Assembly (NCBI GenBank): GCA_030789695.1
Contig: CM061132.1
Span: 155,168,817-155,232,816 of the forward strand
DNA: 64,000 bases
Reading direction: 5' to 3'
Source: Scilla litardierei
Lineage: Eukaryota > Streptophyta > Magnoliopsida > Asparagales > Asparagaceae
Shown here: positions 1 to 10,559 of the stretch, piece by piece
How positions within the stretch are numbered: position 1 is the stretch's first letter
Layout of the letters: each line of letters opens with the position of its first letter
Program-made: the position numbers and the translations under genes
The notes under the pieces: model-generated
Seen by the model: only the letters and a program-made list of their open reading frames with translations
Database searches by the model: none
Told to the model about the DNA's origin: nothing

Positions 1-83
1 CTAGGAGTCTTAGGATTCGATCACGGGGCCTCGCGCTCCGTATCAGAACTTTTGGTGCTCATTAGCCGGTATAAGAAGGGGCA

Positions 84-458
84 CCGACCGACTAGATGAC
101 GATCCAGTCGGTCGGAAATCCTTCTTGGACCGACGACTAGTGAGCTTTCTAAATTTTCTCAGGAGTTACTGTTTATTGTTAGTCGGTCTAAGAAGAGTTG
201 TTGACCGACTAGGTTGCAAACTAGTCGGTCGGCAATGCTTCTTGAACCGACTAACACATCATCTTAATTTTAGTTGAGTTACTGTTTACTCTTAGTCGGT
301 CTAAGAACGTTCATCGACCGACTAGTTGCTAAACTAGTCGGTCAGTACTTGTTCATGGACCGACTAACTCTAAATCCTATTTTCGTTCAGGAGTTACTGT
401 TTACACTTAGTCGGTCTGCGTTGGTCGACCGACCGACTAGTTGCCAAACTAGTCGGTC
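84..458 (+). repeat. Four-unit hairpin module array in 5' LTR (period about 113-117 bp)
   Basis: Four units each hold an inverted repeat. Stems are at 84-93/106-115, 203-212/221-230, 316-325/334-343 and 431-440/449-458. The last three stems are GACCGACTAG paired with CTAGTCGGTC around 8-nt loops. Single half-sites (AGTCGGTC or GACCGACTA) lie between the hairpins, and units 2-4 are preceded by gagttactgttta. The array is repeated in the 3' LTR at 7331-7702. The same module occurs in unrelated elements at 31541-32105 and 58630-58810. Confidence 0.92.
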
Positions 459-525
459 AGTGGTTGTTCTTTGACCGACTAGTCTGTGTTAAAACCCTAA
501 TTTCTGGGCAGCCGCCAGCTCAACC

Positions 526-533
526 TATAAATA
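526..533 (+). promoter_or_regulatory. Probable LTR TATA box
   Basis: TATAAATA lies just after the hairpin array and about 30-100 bp before a pyrimidine-rich stretch, as expected for an LTR U3/R promoter. The equivalent in the 3' LTR is at 7770-7777. The start site itself cannot be placed. Confidence 0.6.
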
Positions 534-1400
534 CCCAACCCAATCGTTTTCTTCTTCTCCAACACGACCCTAAGCCCTAGTTTCTTCCCCTCTAAGCCCC
601 CATCTTCCTCCAAGCTTCAATCCTCCATTTCAAGCCCTAGAATCATCATCCAATCCATCCATTCACCCTATCTACTTCTAATCTTCCCCAAATCTCCATC
701 AAAACCCATCAAATCCCCAAAATTCCCCCAAAACCCTAGTTTCTCCAAACTTTCCCAATCGTTTCCAGATCTGGTCCTAGGGTTCCCTGGAGTACTTCTT
801 CCGCCTCCTCTCGGTAAGAAATCGATCTACCGTTGTTTTCATGTCTTATTGTAATTTTTATGAAACCCTAATAAAATACTTATGTTTTGATGATTGTTCC
901 CCATAACAGCGATTCCCCGTAGGCTAGCATCCGCGGAAACGAACTTTCGTAACCGTCATCCCCGGTGATAGGCAAGTGAAACTTGCATCTCTTGATTTGG
1001 GCCATGTCTTAGGCCATAACCTTGTTTTAGCGTAAAAGAGACTAAACGGTGAAAGGATAGCCGTTTAGACGCCGTTGACCTAGCTTGACAACGAAGCTTG
1101 GTCCGTCACCCTCATCATGCTTGTATGTCACGTTTAAATTCAATTAACGGTACGCAATCATTTGTTCATGTCATTGCATAGTGATTAATTATTGTGATTG
1201 TGTAGCACACGCTACAATATTATATTCCTGGCTCGTGTTCCAGAAGCGAGCCCTGTAGTTGGAAACCCCAACGCTCGGATACCGGCTAGGCACCTGCGTT
1301 GCGGGCACAACCCTATGCCAAATACACTTCCTGGCCAGTGATCCAGAAGCGAGCCAGTGTGTTGGCATTGCCAATGCTCGATACACATATGGGTGGGGTA

Positions 1401-1640
1401 AGAGATAAGCGGACTGAGCCCCGAGTTGGCTTGATCCGCCACTCCGGCCAGCAGGTGGACTCTCTAGTGCACAAGTGATTATTAGTGATAGAGATAAGCG
1501 GACTGAGCCACGAGTGGCCAGCAGGTGGACTCTCTATGCACTAAGTGTTTAAGCGATTAATAGTGATAGAGATAAGCGGCCTGAGCCACGAGCGGGCCAG
1601 CAGGTGGACTCTCTATGCACTAAGTGATTAATTGTGATAA
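1401..1640 (+). repeat. Three-copy direct repeat inside the LTR
   Basis: Three copies of a 75-85 bp unit contain agagataagcgg, then ctgagcc, then ggccagcaggtggactctct. Unit 1 has an extra insert. The same array is in the 3' LTR at about 8645-8884. Function is unknown; LTR-internal repeats of this kind commonly vary in copy number. Confidence 0.8.
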
Positions 1641-2430
1641 GTGATAAGTGTTAACTGATAAGTGATTAGTGAATTGGTAGCTCTTGCTATATCGTGCGTG
1701 TTTGCCTCTCTTTTAACTATTGCATCATATTTAACTGCCATGCCATTGTTTAACATTTAAATGCTAGGTTGTTAGTCACTTTCAGCTTCCTTGCCCAAGT
1801 CTTTTTAGACTTGCTGACATGTGCCCCTTTCTCTTTTGGGTGACGCATGTTAGAACTTGAGCCTGAGTTGCCCGCTGAGGGTGAGGTGTTTGCGGACGCC
1901 GAGCTTGAGCCCGTGTTGGACGGGGAGTACGTGGACACTGGGGACCAGTCCTAGTGTCTCCGTTGTATTTTACTTTTGTTAGACAGTTGTTTGTTATCGG
2001 TGCGTGGCACCTATACTTATTTATGTCGTTGCTTTTGTTTGGCCTTGTTCTGGGCCCTTAGACTCTTCCCTTTAGCCTGGTGGCTTTTCTGTGATGTTGA
2101 ATATTTTGTAGACAAACTTTGGGATTGGTGTTTCTTATCCGTCTCATATTATTATTGTTGTTGTTTCGATTGCAATTACAGGGACCTGCTTATACTAAGT
2201 TGACGCTTATCGGGTTTGGGGCTTCACCGCTCCACTCCCGTGCGGACCTTTTTACGTCTCGCCTCTATTTTAGGGAAGCGGGTCGTGACAGGTTTTAGTG
2301 GTGGCCCATGCAGGTCTTCTGTAACTGCAATTATCGAGATAACGATAATAATGCAAGATTGTCCAACAAACAATTTCGACATCTGAGCCCTAAGCTATGA
2401 GTCTAATTGTTTCGTTTTCTGCGTCATTAG

Positions 2431-3591
2431 ATGGCAGGAAGGCGGATCACCCGAGGTGGTGGTAGTGGTGCGCCCCCTCACGACGAGGAGCCGGAGCGGG
2501 AGCCCACTAATGGGGAGATGATGAGGATGATGTTGCAGATGATGCAGGTCCAGCAGGGTGTGCTTCTGCAGGTGCAGAATGCTCCGGTGGCTCGAGCTGC
2601 TCGGGTGGTGGAAGCCCCTCGCCCTGAGCCCGGGGCGAAGCAGTTCAGAGAGCTGGGTCCTGCGTATTTTGATGGAACCGAAGGTCCCCTAGCTGCTGAG
2701 GAATGGATGAGGAATATTGAGGACAATCTGAAGATGTCCAAGGTCAACGAAGTGAGTTGGGTTGACTTGGCGAAGCGCCAGCTGAAGGATAACGCCAGGA
2801 ATTGGTGGGATGCTGAGGAAAAGATGTTGGGAGAGCCGATCGTCTGGGCTACCTTCAAGGCCAGATTTGATGGTGAGTTCTTCCCGAAGGCTGCCAGGGA
2901 AGAGATGCTGCAGCGTTTTATCGACCTGAAGCAGGGGAACTCGTCGGTAGACTATTATCACCAGGAGTTCATGAGGCTAAGTCGGTTTGCACCAAAGATG
3001 GTGCAGGACGCTGAGGAGCGAGCTCAGAGATTTCTGCAGGGGCTTGCTTCAGAGCTCCAGAGCTTTGTGACCTCTTCTGACCGGGAATCTTATCAGAAGG
3101 TTTTGGTCGCTGCCAAGAGGCAGGAGCTGCTTTTGAACCAGAGGAAGGGGTCTATTGTTGGTGCTGGGAAGAGGCCTGTGGAGCAGGCGAGAGCTGTGGT
3201 TCGACCTGGATTCAGGCCGAACCCGCCTGTTCAGTTTAAGAGGCCAGGAGGGCCTGTTCGGAGGACTTGCCATTTCTGTGGCAAGGAGGGCCATATCAAG
3301 GAATCATGTAGGAAGTTCTTGGGGCAATGTATTGCTTGTGGAGATCCCGACCATGCTCTCAAGGAGTGCCCAAGGTTGAGGCAGCCTTGGGGGACACCTA
3401 TTGCTGCCCCGCCTTTGCAGCAGAGAGCCCCGGTGCCCGCTGGTTGTGGGGTGCCCCTCGTTCCACAGAAGCAGGCTTTTCAGCGGGCCGCTCTGCCGAG
3501 GAGGCAGGCATTTCTGATGACCGAGGAGGAGGTCTTGGCCATGGATGAGGTCATTGCAGGTAACTTACGATCTAGATTGTTCCTTCCTTAA
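2431..3591 (+). CDS. gag: Ty3/gypsy gag (capsid-nucleocapsid)
   Basis: A 386-residue frame opens with ATG at 2431, about 140 bp after the LTR. The N-terminus is Gly/Arg/Glu-rich, the middle (about 80-230) matches the retrotransposon gag domain (EEWMRNIEDNL, ARNWWDAEEK, DLKQGNSSVDYY), and two zinc knuckles follow at about 280-293 and 300-313 (CX2CX4HX4C: CHFCGKEGHIKESC, CIACGDPDHALKEC). Gag assembles cytoplasmic particles and binds element RNA. The frame stops at 3591, just after a possible splice donor at 3560, so the last ten or so residues may be intronic read-through and the real product a Gag-Pol fusion. The coding frame is intact. Confidence 0.93.
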   Translation: MAGRRITRGGGSGAPPHDEEPEREPTNGEMMRMMLQMMQVQQGVLLQVQNAPVARAARVVEAPRPEPGAKQFRELGPAYFDGTEGPLAAEEWMRNIEDNLKMSKVNEVSWVDLAKRQLKDNARNWWDAEEKMLGEPIVWATFKARFDGEFFPKAAREEMLQRFIDLKQGNSSVDYYHQEFMRLSRFAPKMVQDAEERAQRFLQGLASELQSFVTSSDRESYQKVLVAAKRQELLLNQRKGSIVGAGKRPVEQARAVVRPGFRPNPPVQFKRPGGPVRRTCHFCGKEGHIKESCRKFLGQCIACGDPDHALKECPRLRQPWGTPIAAPPLQQRAPVPAGCGVPLVPQKQAFQRAALPRRQAFLMTEEEVLAMDEVIAGNLRSRLFLP

Positions 3592-3671
3592 ATAAATTGA
3601 TTGTTAAATTATGTGAATGCTTGTGTATGGTATTGCTAGAATAAGATTTGATCGATTAGACTGTTTGTTAG
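3560..3671 (+). other. Candidate intron joining gag to pol
   Basis: A GTAACT donor follows ATTGCAG at 3559 and an acceptor TTTGTTAG ends at 3671, giving a 112-nt T-rich intron. Removing it leaves one base of the gag codon plus two of the pol codon, so the gag frame would run into the protease frame without a stop. The gag stop at 3591 and the frame change both lie inside it. This is inferred from splice consensus and frame only. Confidence 0.5.
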
Positions 3672-5539
3672 GTGTGGTTTTGGTTTGCACGTTCCCTGCC
3701 CGAGTCCTCTTTGACTCAGGTGCGTCAATGTGTATTTTGGCCCAGAGCTTCGTGGAGAAGCATTCCTTGTCGACGTCCCCTCTCTCCAAGAGTTGGAACA
3801 TCGTCACAGGGAATGGAGTAGTCACGGTGCATCGTGGGTGCAGTCCTTGCTCTGTGGTGGTTTGTGGACATGAGCTTTATGCTGATTTTATTGTCCACAA
3901 CATCACCAACTACGATGCGGTCTTTGGGATGGATTGGCTTGCGAGCTTCTATGCTACGATCGACTGCAGGAGGAAGAAGGTGGTGTTCGAGATTCCCGGA
4001 CATCCAGTATTTGAGTTCAGTCGTGGTAGCAGTTCGCTTGGTCCTGTCAGATTTCGGGTCAGGCCGGTGGAGGCTGTAGCTATGCAGATGGAGCTGGAGT
4101 GGCCAGCTGTGGTGCGAGATTTTGGCGACGTCTTCCCCGAGGAGATGTCTGGATTACCGCCTGATCGAGCTCTGGAATTTTCTATCGATCTCGTTCCAGG
4201 TGCGCAGCCGATTTCGAAGGCGCCGTATCGTATGGCACCTGCAGAGTTGGAAGAGTTGCGGAAGCAGTTGGATGAGCTGTTGCTGAAGGGTTATATTAAT
4301 CCTAGTGTGTCTCCGTGGGGAGCGCCGGTGTTGCTGGTTAAGAAGAAGGATGGTTCGCGTCGCATGTGCGTGGACTATCGGGGATTGAATGCGGTGACCA
4401 TTAAGAATAAATACCCGTTGCCTCGCATTGATGATATTTTTGATCAGCTTGGAGGTTCGAGGGTGTTTTCTAAACTGGATTTGAGGAGTGGTTACCATCA
4501 GTTGAAGGTGAAGAGGGATGATGTTCCGAAGACAGCGTTCAGGACGAAGTATGGACACTATGAGTTTGTGGTTATGCCTTTCGGTGTAACTAACGTGCCC
4601 GCAGTTTTCATGAATCTGATGAACCTGATTTTCTACGACTTTTTGGATAAGTTTGTCGTTATCTTTATCGACGACATTCTGATCTATTCGAAGTCGGAGG
4701 AAGAGCATGCATCGCACTTGAGGACGGTATTGGAAATTTTGAGGAAGCATCGTTTGTATGCTAAGTTTTCGAAGTGCGAGTTTTGGCTGGATCGAGTTGC
4801 TTTTCTGGGGCATGTGGTGACTGGAGATGGTATTTCTGTGGATCCCGAGAAGATTAGGGCTATCCGGGAGTGGCCTGTTCCGTCGTCTGCATCTGAGATT
4901 CGGAGTTTCCTTGGTTTGGCGGGATATTATCGTCGGTTCATTAAGGACTTTTCTCGTATTGCTGAGCCGATGACCAGGTTGACGCGGAAGGATGTTGCTT
5001 ATGTTTGGTCGGGTGATTGTGAGAGTGCTTTTGGTATTCTGAAGGAGAGGTTGACGAGTGCCCCTATTCTTGTCGTGCCTGATCGCAGCGGTGGATTTGA
5101 GATCTTTTGCGATGCTTCTGGCAAAGGTCTCGGTTGTGTGTTGCATCAGCACGGGCATGTTGTGGCGTATGCGTCTCGTCAGCTTAAGGTTCATGAGAAA
5201 AATTATCCGACGCATGATTTGGAGTTGGCCGCCGTTGTGTTTGCTCTTAAGATTTGGAGGCACTTCTTGTTGAGTGAGAAAGTGAAGATTTTCACCGATC
5301 ACAAAAGCTTGAAGTATATTTTCACTCAGAAGGAGCTCAACATGCGACAGCGTCGATGGTTGGAGCTTATGGCGGATTATGAGATTGATTTGCAGTATCT
5401 CCCTGGCAAGGTGAATGTGGTTCCTGATGCGCTGAGTAGGCTTCCAGCGGTGATGATTTTGACCTCGCAGTGGAGATTGCAGCAGGATCTTTGCGAGTCT
5501 GGCGTGGAGATTGTTCTTTCAGGGAGGCTTCTTCGTTGA
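3617..5539 (+). CDS. pol: Ty3/gypsy pol, part 1: protease, reverse transcriptase, RNase H
   Basis: The 640-residue frame shows an aspartic protease (LFDSGAS near residue 35), then RT with [32 protein letters not shown] and the [11 protein letters not shown] active site, then RNase H ([26 protein letters not shown]) ending near PDALSRLP. These convert genomic RNA to cDNA in the particle. The start is uncertain: either ATG 3617 or, more likely, an in-frame exon from 3672 after splicing. The frame ends at 5539 because a frameshift in the 5470-5539 overlap separates RT-RNase H from integrase. The large opposite-strand frame at 4154-5302 is a shadow. Confidence 0.92.
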   Translation: MLVYGIARIRFDRLDCLLGVVLVCTFPARVLFDSGASMCILAQSFVEKHSLSTSPLSKSWNIVTGNGVVTVHRGCSPCSVVVCGHELYADFIVHNITNYDAVFGMDWLASFYATIDCRRKKVVFEIPGHPVFEFSRGSSSLGPVRFRVRPVEAVAMQMELEWPAVVRDFGDVFPEEMSGLPPDRALEFSIDLVPGAQPISKAPYRMAPAELEELRKQLDELLLKGYINPSVSPWGAPVLLVKKKDGSRRMCVDYRGLNAVTIKNKYPLPRIDDIFDQLGGSRVFSKLDLRSGYHQLKVKRDDVPKTAFRTKYGHYEFVVMPFGVTNVPAVFMNLMNLIFYDFLDKFVVIFIDDILIYSKSEEEHASHLRTVLEILRKHRLYAKFSKCEFWLDRVAFLGHVVTGDGISVDPEKIRAIREWPVPSSASEIRSFLGLAGYYRRFIKDFSRIAEPMTRLTRKDVAYVWSGDCESAFGILKERLTSAPILVVPDRSGGFEIFCDASGKGLGCVLHQHGHVVAYASRQLKVHEKNYPTHDLELAAVVFALKIWRHFLLSEKVKIFTDHKSLKYIFTQKELNMRQRRWLELMADYEIDLQYLPGKVNVVPDALSRLPAVMILTSQWRLQQDLCESGVEIVLSGRLLR

Positions 5540-6993
5540 TGTACATGCAGGTACAGTCGACGATCGTGGATCGGATTAAGGCTGGCCAGGCTGAGGATCC
5601 GAAGCTGGTGAAGATTCGGGAGCAGGTGGAAGCCGGTCTGCGGACTGACTTTTTGATTCATGAGGATGGCTCGCTGAGGTTTGGAGCCAGGTTGTGTGTG
5701 CCAGCTGGGAATATCAGAGAGGAGCTGATGGTGGAGGCACACAGTTCGCCGTATTCTGTGCATCCTGGTGGCACCAAGATGTACCGAGATCTTCGTCTGA
5801 ATTATTGGTGGCATGGTATGAAGAGGAGTGTGGCTCGGAGTGTGGCCAAGTGCTTGGTTTGCCAGCAAGTGAAGGCGGATCATCAGCGTTCGACCGGGTT
5901 GCTACAACCGCTTCCGATTCCGGAGTGGAAGTGGCAGCACATCACTATGGATTTCGTGACTGGACTACCTCGGAGTCCGAAGCAGAATGACGCGATTTGG
6001 GTGATCGTGGATCGATTGACCAAATCTGCGCACTTTATTCCGTTCCGAGTGGGACAGTCCACGGAGGTGCTAGCGAGGAGATATATGGAGGAAGTCGTGC
6101 GACTTCATGGAGTCCCCGTGAGTATCGTGTCGGACAGAGACACGAGGTTCACATCTCAGTTTTGGCAGAGTTTGCAGAAGAGTTTGGGTACGCGTCTGAG
6201 TTTCAGCACGGCGTACCATCCGCAGACGGATGGCCAGTCCGAGAGGACAATTCAGATTCTGGAAGACATGCTGAGGGCGTGCATGTTGGATTTCAAGGGT
6301 TCGTGGGAGGACCATCTACATTTGGTAGAGTTTTCCTACAACAACAGCTTCCAGGCGAGTATTGGCATGGCGCATTTCGCCGCTCTTTATGGGAGGAAAT
6401 GTCGATCGCCATTGAGTTGGGACGACGTTGGTGATCGGGAGTTGTTGGGGCCTGAGATGATCGTGGAGGCTGTGGATATCGTCAGGAATATTCGGGAGAG
6501 GTTGAGGATTGCTCAGGACCGTTTTAAGCATTGGGCGGATGCTAAACGTCATCCTTTGGAATTTCAGCCGGGCGACCATGTGTTCTTGAAGATTTCCCCG
6601 AATCGCGGTGTGATTCGTTTTGGGAAGCGTGGGAAGTTGAGCCCGCGATACATTGGACCATTTGATGTTTTGGAGAGGGTTGGCGAGGTAGCGTATCGCT
6701 TGGCCTTGCCGCCGTCTTTGGAAGGAGTTCACAATGTTTTCCATGTGTCGCAGCTTCGTCGATACATTAGCGATCCATCTCATGCCGTGGATTTCTCGGA
6801 GATCGCCGTTCGCTCAGATTTGACGTATGACCAGCATCCAGTGCAGATTCTGGACAGGCGTCAGAAGTCACTTCGAAACAAGGTCGTCGATCTTGTTAGA
6901 GTGATGTGGCGGCACGGTTCGCCGGGAGAGTCTACTTGGGAGAGAGAAGATGAGATGCGAGAGCGCTACCCACTTTTGTTTCCGGACTCGTGA
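5470..6993 (+). CDS. pol: Ty3/gypsy pol, part 2: integrase with chromodomain-like C-terminus
   Basis: Coding similarity starts near 5530, downstream of the frameshift. The zinc-binding HHCC region ([19 protein letters not shown]) precedes the catalytic core with its D, D and E residues ([32 protein letters not shown]). Residues about 440-507 ([27 protein letters not shown]) match the chromodomain-like tail of plant chromoviruses, thought to steer integration to chromatin. The stop is 46 bp before the 3' LTR. This domain is open from about 5530 to the end; only the break from part 1 disables it. Confidence 0.92.
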   Translation: MEIAAGSLRVWRGDCSFREASSLMYMQVQSTIVDRIKAGQAEDPKLVKIREQVEAGLRTDFLIHEDGSLRFGARLCVPAGNIREELMVEAHSSPYSVHPGGTKMYRDLRLNYWWHGMKRSVARSVAKCLVCQQVKADHQRSTGLLQPLPIPEWKWQHITMDFVTGLPRSPKQNDAIWVIVDRLTKSAHFIPFRVGQSTEVLARRYMEEVVRLHGVPVSIVSDRDTRFTSQFWQSLQKSLGTRLSFSTAYHPQTDGQSERTIQILEDMLRACMLDFKGSWEDHLHLVEFSYNNSFQASIGMAHFAALYGRKCRSPLSWDDVGDRELLGPEMIVEAVDIVRNIRERLRIAQDRFKHWADAKRHPLEFQPGDHVFLKISPNRGVIRFGKRGKLSPRYIGPFDVLERVGEVAYRLALPPSLEGVHNVFHVSQLRRYISDPSHAVDFSEIAVRSDLTYDQHPVQILDRRQKSLRNKVVDLVRVMWRHGSPGESTWEREDEMRERYPLLFPDS

Positions 6994-7029
6994 ATATTCG
7001 GAAATTCTGAGGACGGAATTTTTCTTAAG

Positions 7030-7039
7030 TTGGGGAGGA
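7030..7039 (+). other. Polypurine tract of chromovirus
   Basis: TTGGGGAGGA lies immediately before the TG of the 3' LTR at 7040, the standard plus-strand primer position. Confidence 0.85.
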
Positions 7040-9534
7040 TGTAACGACTGGTTTCCTTGTATCTGGATTTAATATAATATAATATATGTTTTGGTGGATT
7101 TTCTCCTCTTGTGTGGTTTTCGTCTCCGTAACTTTCATTTTCTATCGATTCGTCGTATTTTCTCGATTCTTCCTTAGGATCGTCGATTCCGAAGTACGTC
7201 GTTTGTGACGGGCTTCATAACGGTTATATCTAACTATTAGATCAAGCCTAGGAGTCTTAGGATTCGATCACGGGGCCTCGCGCTCCGTATCGGAACTTTT
7301 GGTGCTCATTAGCCGGTATAAGAAGGGGCACCGACCGACTAGATGACGATCCAGTCGGTCGGAAATCCTTCTTGGACCGACTAGTGAGCTTTCTAAATTT
7401 TCTCAGGAGTTACTGTTTATCGTTAGTCGGTCTAAGAAGAGTTGTTGACCGACTAGGTTGCAAACTAGTCGGTCGGCAATGCTTCTTGAACCGACTAACA
7501 CATCATCTTAATTTTAGTTGAGTTACTGTTTACTCTTAGTCGGTCTAAGAACGTTCATCGACCGACTAGTTGCTAAACTAGTCGGTCAGTACTTGTTCAT
7601 GGACCGACTAACTCTAAATCCTATTTTCGTTCAGGAGTTACTGTTTACACTTAGTCGGTCTGCGTTGGTCGACCGACCGACTAGTTGCTAAACTAGTCGG
7701 TCAGTGGTTGTTCTTTGACCGACTAGTCTGTGTTAAAACCCTAATTTCTGGGCAGCCGCCAGCTCAACCTATAAATACCCAACCCAATCGTTTTCTTCTT
7801 CTCCAACACGACCCTAAGCCCTAGTTTCTTCCCCTCTAAGCCCCCATCTTCCTCCAAGCTTCAATCCTCCATTCCAAGCCCTAGAATCATCATCCAATCC
7901 ATCCATTCACCCTATCTACTTCTAATCTTCCCCAAATCTCCATCAAAACCCATCAAATCCCCAAAATTCCCCCAAAACCCTAGTTTCTCCAAACTTTCCC
8001 AATCGTTTCCAGATCTGGTCCTAGGGTTCCCTGGAGTACTTCTTCCGCCTCCTCTCGGTAAGAAATCGATCTACCGTTGTTTTCATGTCTTATTGTAATT
8101 TTTATGAAACCCTAATAAAATACTTATGTTTTGATGATTGTTCCCCATAACAGCGATTCCCCGTAGGCTAGCATCCGCGGAAACGAACTTTCGTAACCGT
8201 CATCCCCGGTGATAGGCAAGTGAAACTTGCATCTCTTGATTTGGGCCATGTCTTAGGCCATAACCTTGTTTTAGCGTAAAAGAGACTAAACGGTGAAAGG
8301 ATAGCCGTTTAGACGCCGTTGACCTAGCTTGACAACGAAGCTTGGTCCGTCACCCTCATCATGCTTGTATGTCACGTTTAAATTCAATTAACGGTACGCA
8401 ATCATTTGTTCATGTCATTGCATAGTGATTAATTATTGTGATTGTGTAGCACACGCTACAATATTATATTCCTGGCTCGTGTTCCAGAAGCGAGCCCTGT
8501 AGTTGGAAACCCCAACGCTCGGATACCGGCTAGGCACCTGCGTTGCGGGCACAACCCTATGCCAAATACACTTCCTGGCCCGTGATCCAGAAGCGAGCCA
8601 GTGTGTTGGCATTGCCAATGCTCGATACACATATGGGTGGGGTAAGAGATAAGCGGACTGAGCCCCGAGTTGGCTTGATCCGCCACTCCGGCCAGCAGGT
8701 GGACTCTCTAGTGCACAAGTGATTATTAGTGATAGAGATAAGCGGACTGAGCCACGAGTGGCCAGCAGGTGGACTCTCTATGCACTAAGTGTTTAAGTGA
8801 TTAATAGTGATAGAGATAAGCGGCCTGAGCCACGAGCGGGCCAGCAGGTGGACTCTCTATGCACTAAGTGATTAATTGTGATAAGTGATAAGTGTTAACT
8901 GATAAGTGATTAGTGAATTGGTAGCTCTTGCTACATCGTGCGTGTTTGCCTCTCTTTTAACTATTGCATCATACTTAACTGCCATGTCATTGTTTAACAT
9001 TTAAATGCTAGGTTGTTAGTCACTTTCAGCTTCCTTGCCCAAGTCTTTTTAGACTTGCTGACATGTGCCCCTTTCTCTTTTGGGTGACGCATGTTAGACC
9101 TTGAGCCTGAGTTGCCCGCTGAGGGTGATGTGTTTGCGGACGCCGAGCTTGAGCCCGTGTTGGACGGGGAGTACGCGGACACTGGGGACCAGTCCTAGTG
9201 TCTCCGTTGTATTTTACTTTTGTTAGACAGTTGTTTGTTATCGGTGCGTGGCACCTATACTTATTTATGTTGTTGCTTTTGTTTGGCCTTGTTCTGGGCC
9301 CTTAGACTCTTCCCTTTAGCCTGGTGGCTTTTCTGTGATGTTGAATATTTTGTAGACAAACTTTGGGATTGGTGTTTCTTATCCGTCTCATATTATTATT
9401 GTTGTTGTTTCGATTGCAATTACAGGGACCTGCTTATACTAAGTTGACGCTTATCGGGTTTGGGGCTTCACCGCTCCACTCCCGTGCGGACCTTTTTACG
9501 TCTCGCCTCCATTTTAGGGAAGCGGGTCGTGACA
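7040..9534 (+). repeat. 3' LTR of chromovirus (complete, 2495 bp)
   Basis: It runs from TGTAACGACTGG to GGGTCGTGACA and matches 1-2290. It includes the second hairpin array (7331-7702), a TATA box (7770-7777) and the three-copy repeat (about 8645-8884). Position 9535 begins unrelated tandem repeat DNA. Confidence 0.95.
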
Positions 9535-10280
9535 CGTTCAGTAGCGAAGGGGTAGCCCTTCGACTTACGGCTGATGACATCTTGGGATAGTCGTTCAGTA
9601 GCGAAGGAGTAGCCATTCGACTTACGGCTGACGACATCTTGGGAGAGTCGTTCAGTAGCGAAGGGGTGGTCCCTTCAACTTACTGCTGACGCTCGTCTAG
9701 GAGAGCTGTTCAGTAGCGAATGGGTAGCCCTTCAAATTACAGCTAACGACATCTTGGGAGAGTCGTTCAGTAGCGAAGGGGCAGTCCTTCGACTTACGGC
9801 TGACGAGATCTTGGAAGAGTAGTTCAGTAGTGAAGGGGTGGTCCCTTTGACTTACGGCTGACGACATCTTAGGGGAGTCGTTCAGTAGCGAAGGGGTGGT
9901 CCCTTCTACTTACGACTGACTCTCGTCTAGGATATCCGTTCAGTAGTGAAGGGGTAGCCCTTCGAATTACGACTGACGACATCTTGGGAGAGTTGTTCAG
10001 TAGCGAAGGGGTAGCACTTCAACTACGGCTGATGACATCTTGAGAGAGTCGTTCAGTAGCGAAGGGGTGGATCCTTCGACTTACGACTGACACTCGTCTA
10101 GAAGAAACATTCAGTAGCAAAGGGATGGCCCCTTTGACTTACGGTTGACGACATTTTGGGAGAGTCGTTCAGTAGTGAAGGGGTGGTCCCTTCGACTTAT
10201 GGCTGACGCTCGTATATAAGAGCCGTTCAATAGCAAAGGTGTGGCCCATTCGACTTACGACTGACGCTCATTTTAGGTGT
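9535..10280. repeat. Tandem array, about 13 copies of a 57-58 bp hairpin unit
   Basis: Units start with GTTCAGTAG at about 9536, 9592, 9649, 9708, 9766, 9823, 9880, 9939, 9996, 10050, 10109, 10166 and 10225. Each unit has the imperfect palindrome CGAAGGGG-TAG-CCCTTCG followed by acttacggctgac. Units vary at several bases, including alternating 'acgacatcttgggagag' and 'acgctcgtctaggagag' types. The chromovirus LTR abuts the first visible unit, so the array probably continues beyond the window's left edge. It lies on the 3' side of the minus-strand gag at 10560-12104. Confidence 0.93.
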
Positions 10281-10559
10281 CACTTGCATCAACGTAAGTT
10301 CAGTTTTCCCAGAACCTCCCGAGGATCAGATCCTTTTCAAGGGGAGTTTTGATGGGATAGTTTCTGTAGACTTTATGAAGGCTTAAGAAAGCGAAACTTT
10401 ATTTGATAAAAGAGACATGCTTTATTGAAAAAAGTGACAGAAAAACGAAAAAAACGTACATGTGTTTCCGATCTTCGTCGGAGCTATTGTTGTTCATCAC
10501 CTCTTTATTCGCCTCAAGTTTTAGACAGCTTGCTAGTCTATCACCTTGGTGACAGGTGA
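10281..10559. other. Unassigned link between hairpin array and gag remnant
   Basis: I see no coding similarity. On the minus strand this follows the gag C-terminus. No protease motif or polypurine tract was seen. Confidence 0.5.

Larger units (their letters stand above)
1..2290 (+). repeat. 5' LTR of chromovirus (partial)
   Basis: This copy aligns with 7248-9534 at offset 7247, then 7244 after a 3-bp indel near 133. It carries the hairpin module array (84-458), a TATA box (526-533) followed by a pyrimidine-rich leader, a two-copy repeat (about 1227-1384) and a three-copy repeat (about 1401-1640). Short open frames inside it recur in the other LTR at the same offset and are not genes. Confidence 0.93.
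1..9534 (+). mobile_element. Ty3/gypsy chromovirus (Tekay/Del-like), 5' LTR cut by window edge
   Basis: The order is 5' LTR, gag, protease-RT-RNase H, integrase with a chromodomain-like tail, polypurine tract, 3' LTR. The LTR begins TGTAACGAC and ends GTCGTGACA, near-perfect inverted ends of the type seen in Tekay/Del elements. About the first 208 bp of the 5' LTR lie outside the window. Comparing LTRs by eye gives roughly 16 substitutions and one 3-bp indel over about 2.29 kb, so the insertion is fairly young. The 3' LTR abuts a tandem hairpin array within a repeat unit, so the element probably landed in that array. No convincing tRNA primer site follows the 5' LTR. A pol frameshift makes this copy probably non-autonomous. 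Confidence 0.93.

Noticed and set aside
84..458. CRISPR-like array of palindromic repeats with spacers
   Set aside because: Eukaryotic LTR context, spacers are themselves repeated between units and elements, and no cas genes are present.
1976..2203. 75-codon frame in the LTR, repeated at 9220-9447
   Set aside because: Identical placement in both LTRs, Cys/Leu/Trp-rich noise, no domain.
2291..2330. Primer binding site for the chromovirus
   Set aside because: The sequence after the 5' LTR (ggttttagtggtggcc) does not match the initiator-Met or another tRNA end I could recognise.
4154..5302. 382-codon open frame opposite to chromovirus RT
   Set aside because: Shadow of the strongly coding + strand; no recognisable domain.
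9363..9637. Small frames at the LTR/array junction
   Set aside because: Span an LTR end and tandem repeats; not genes.
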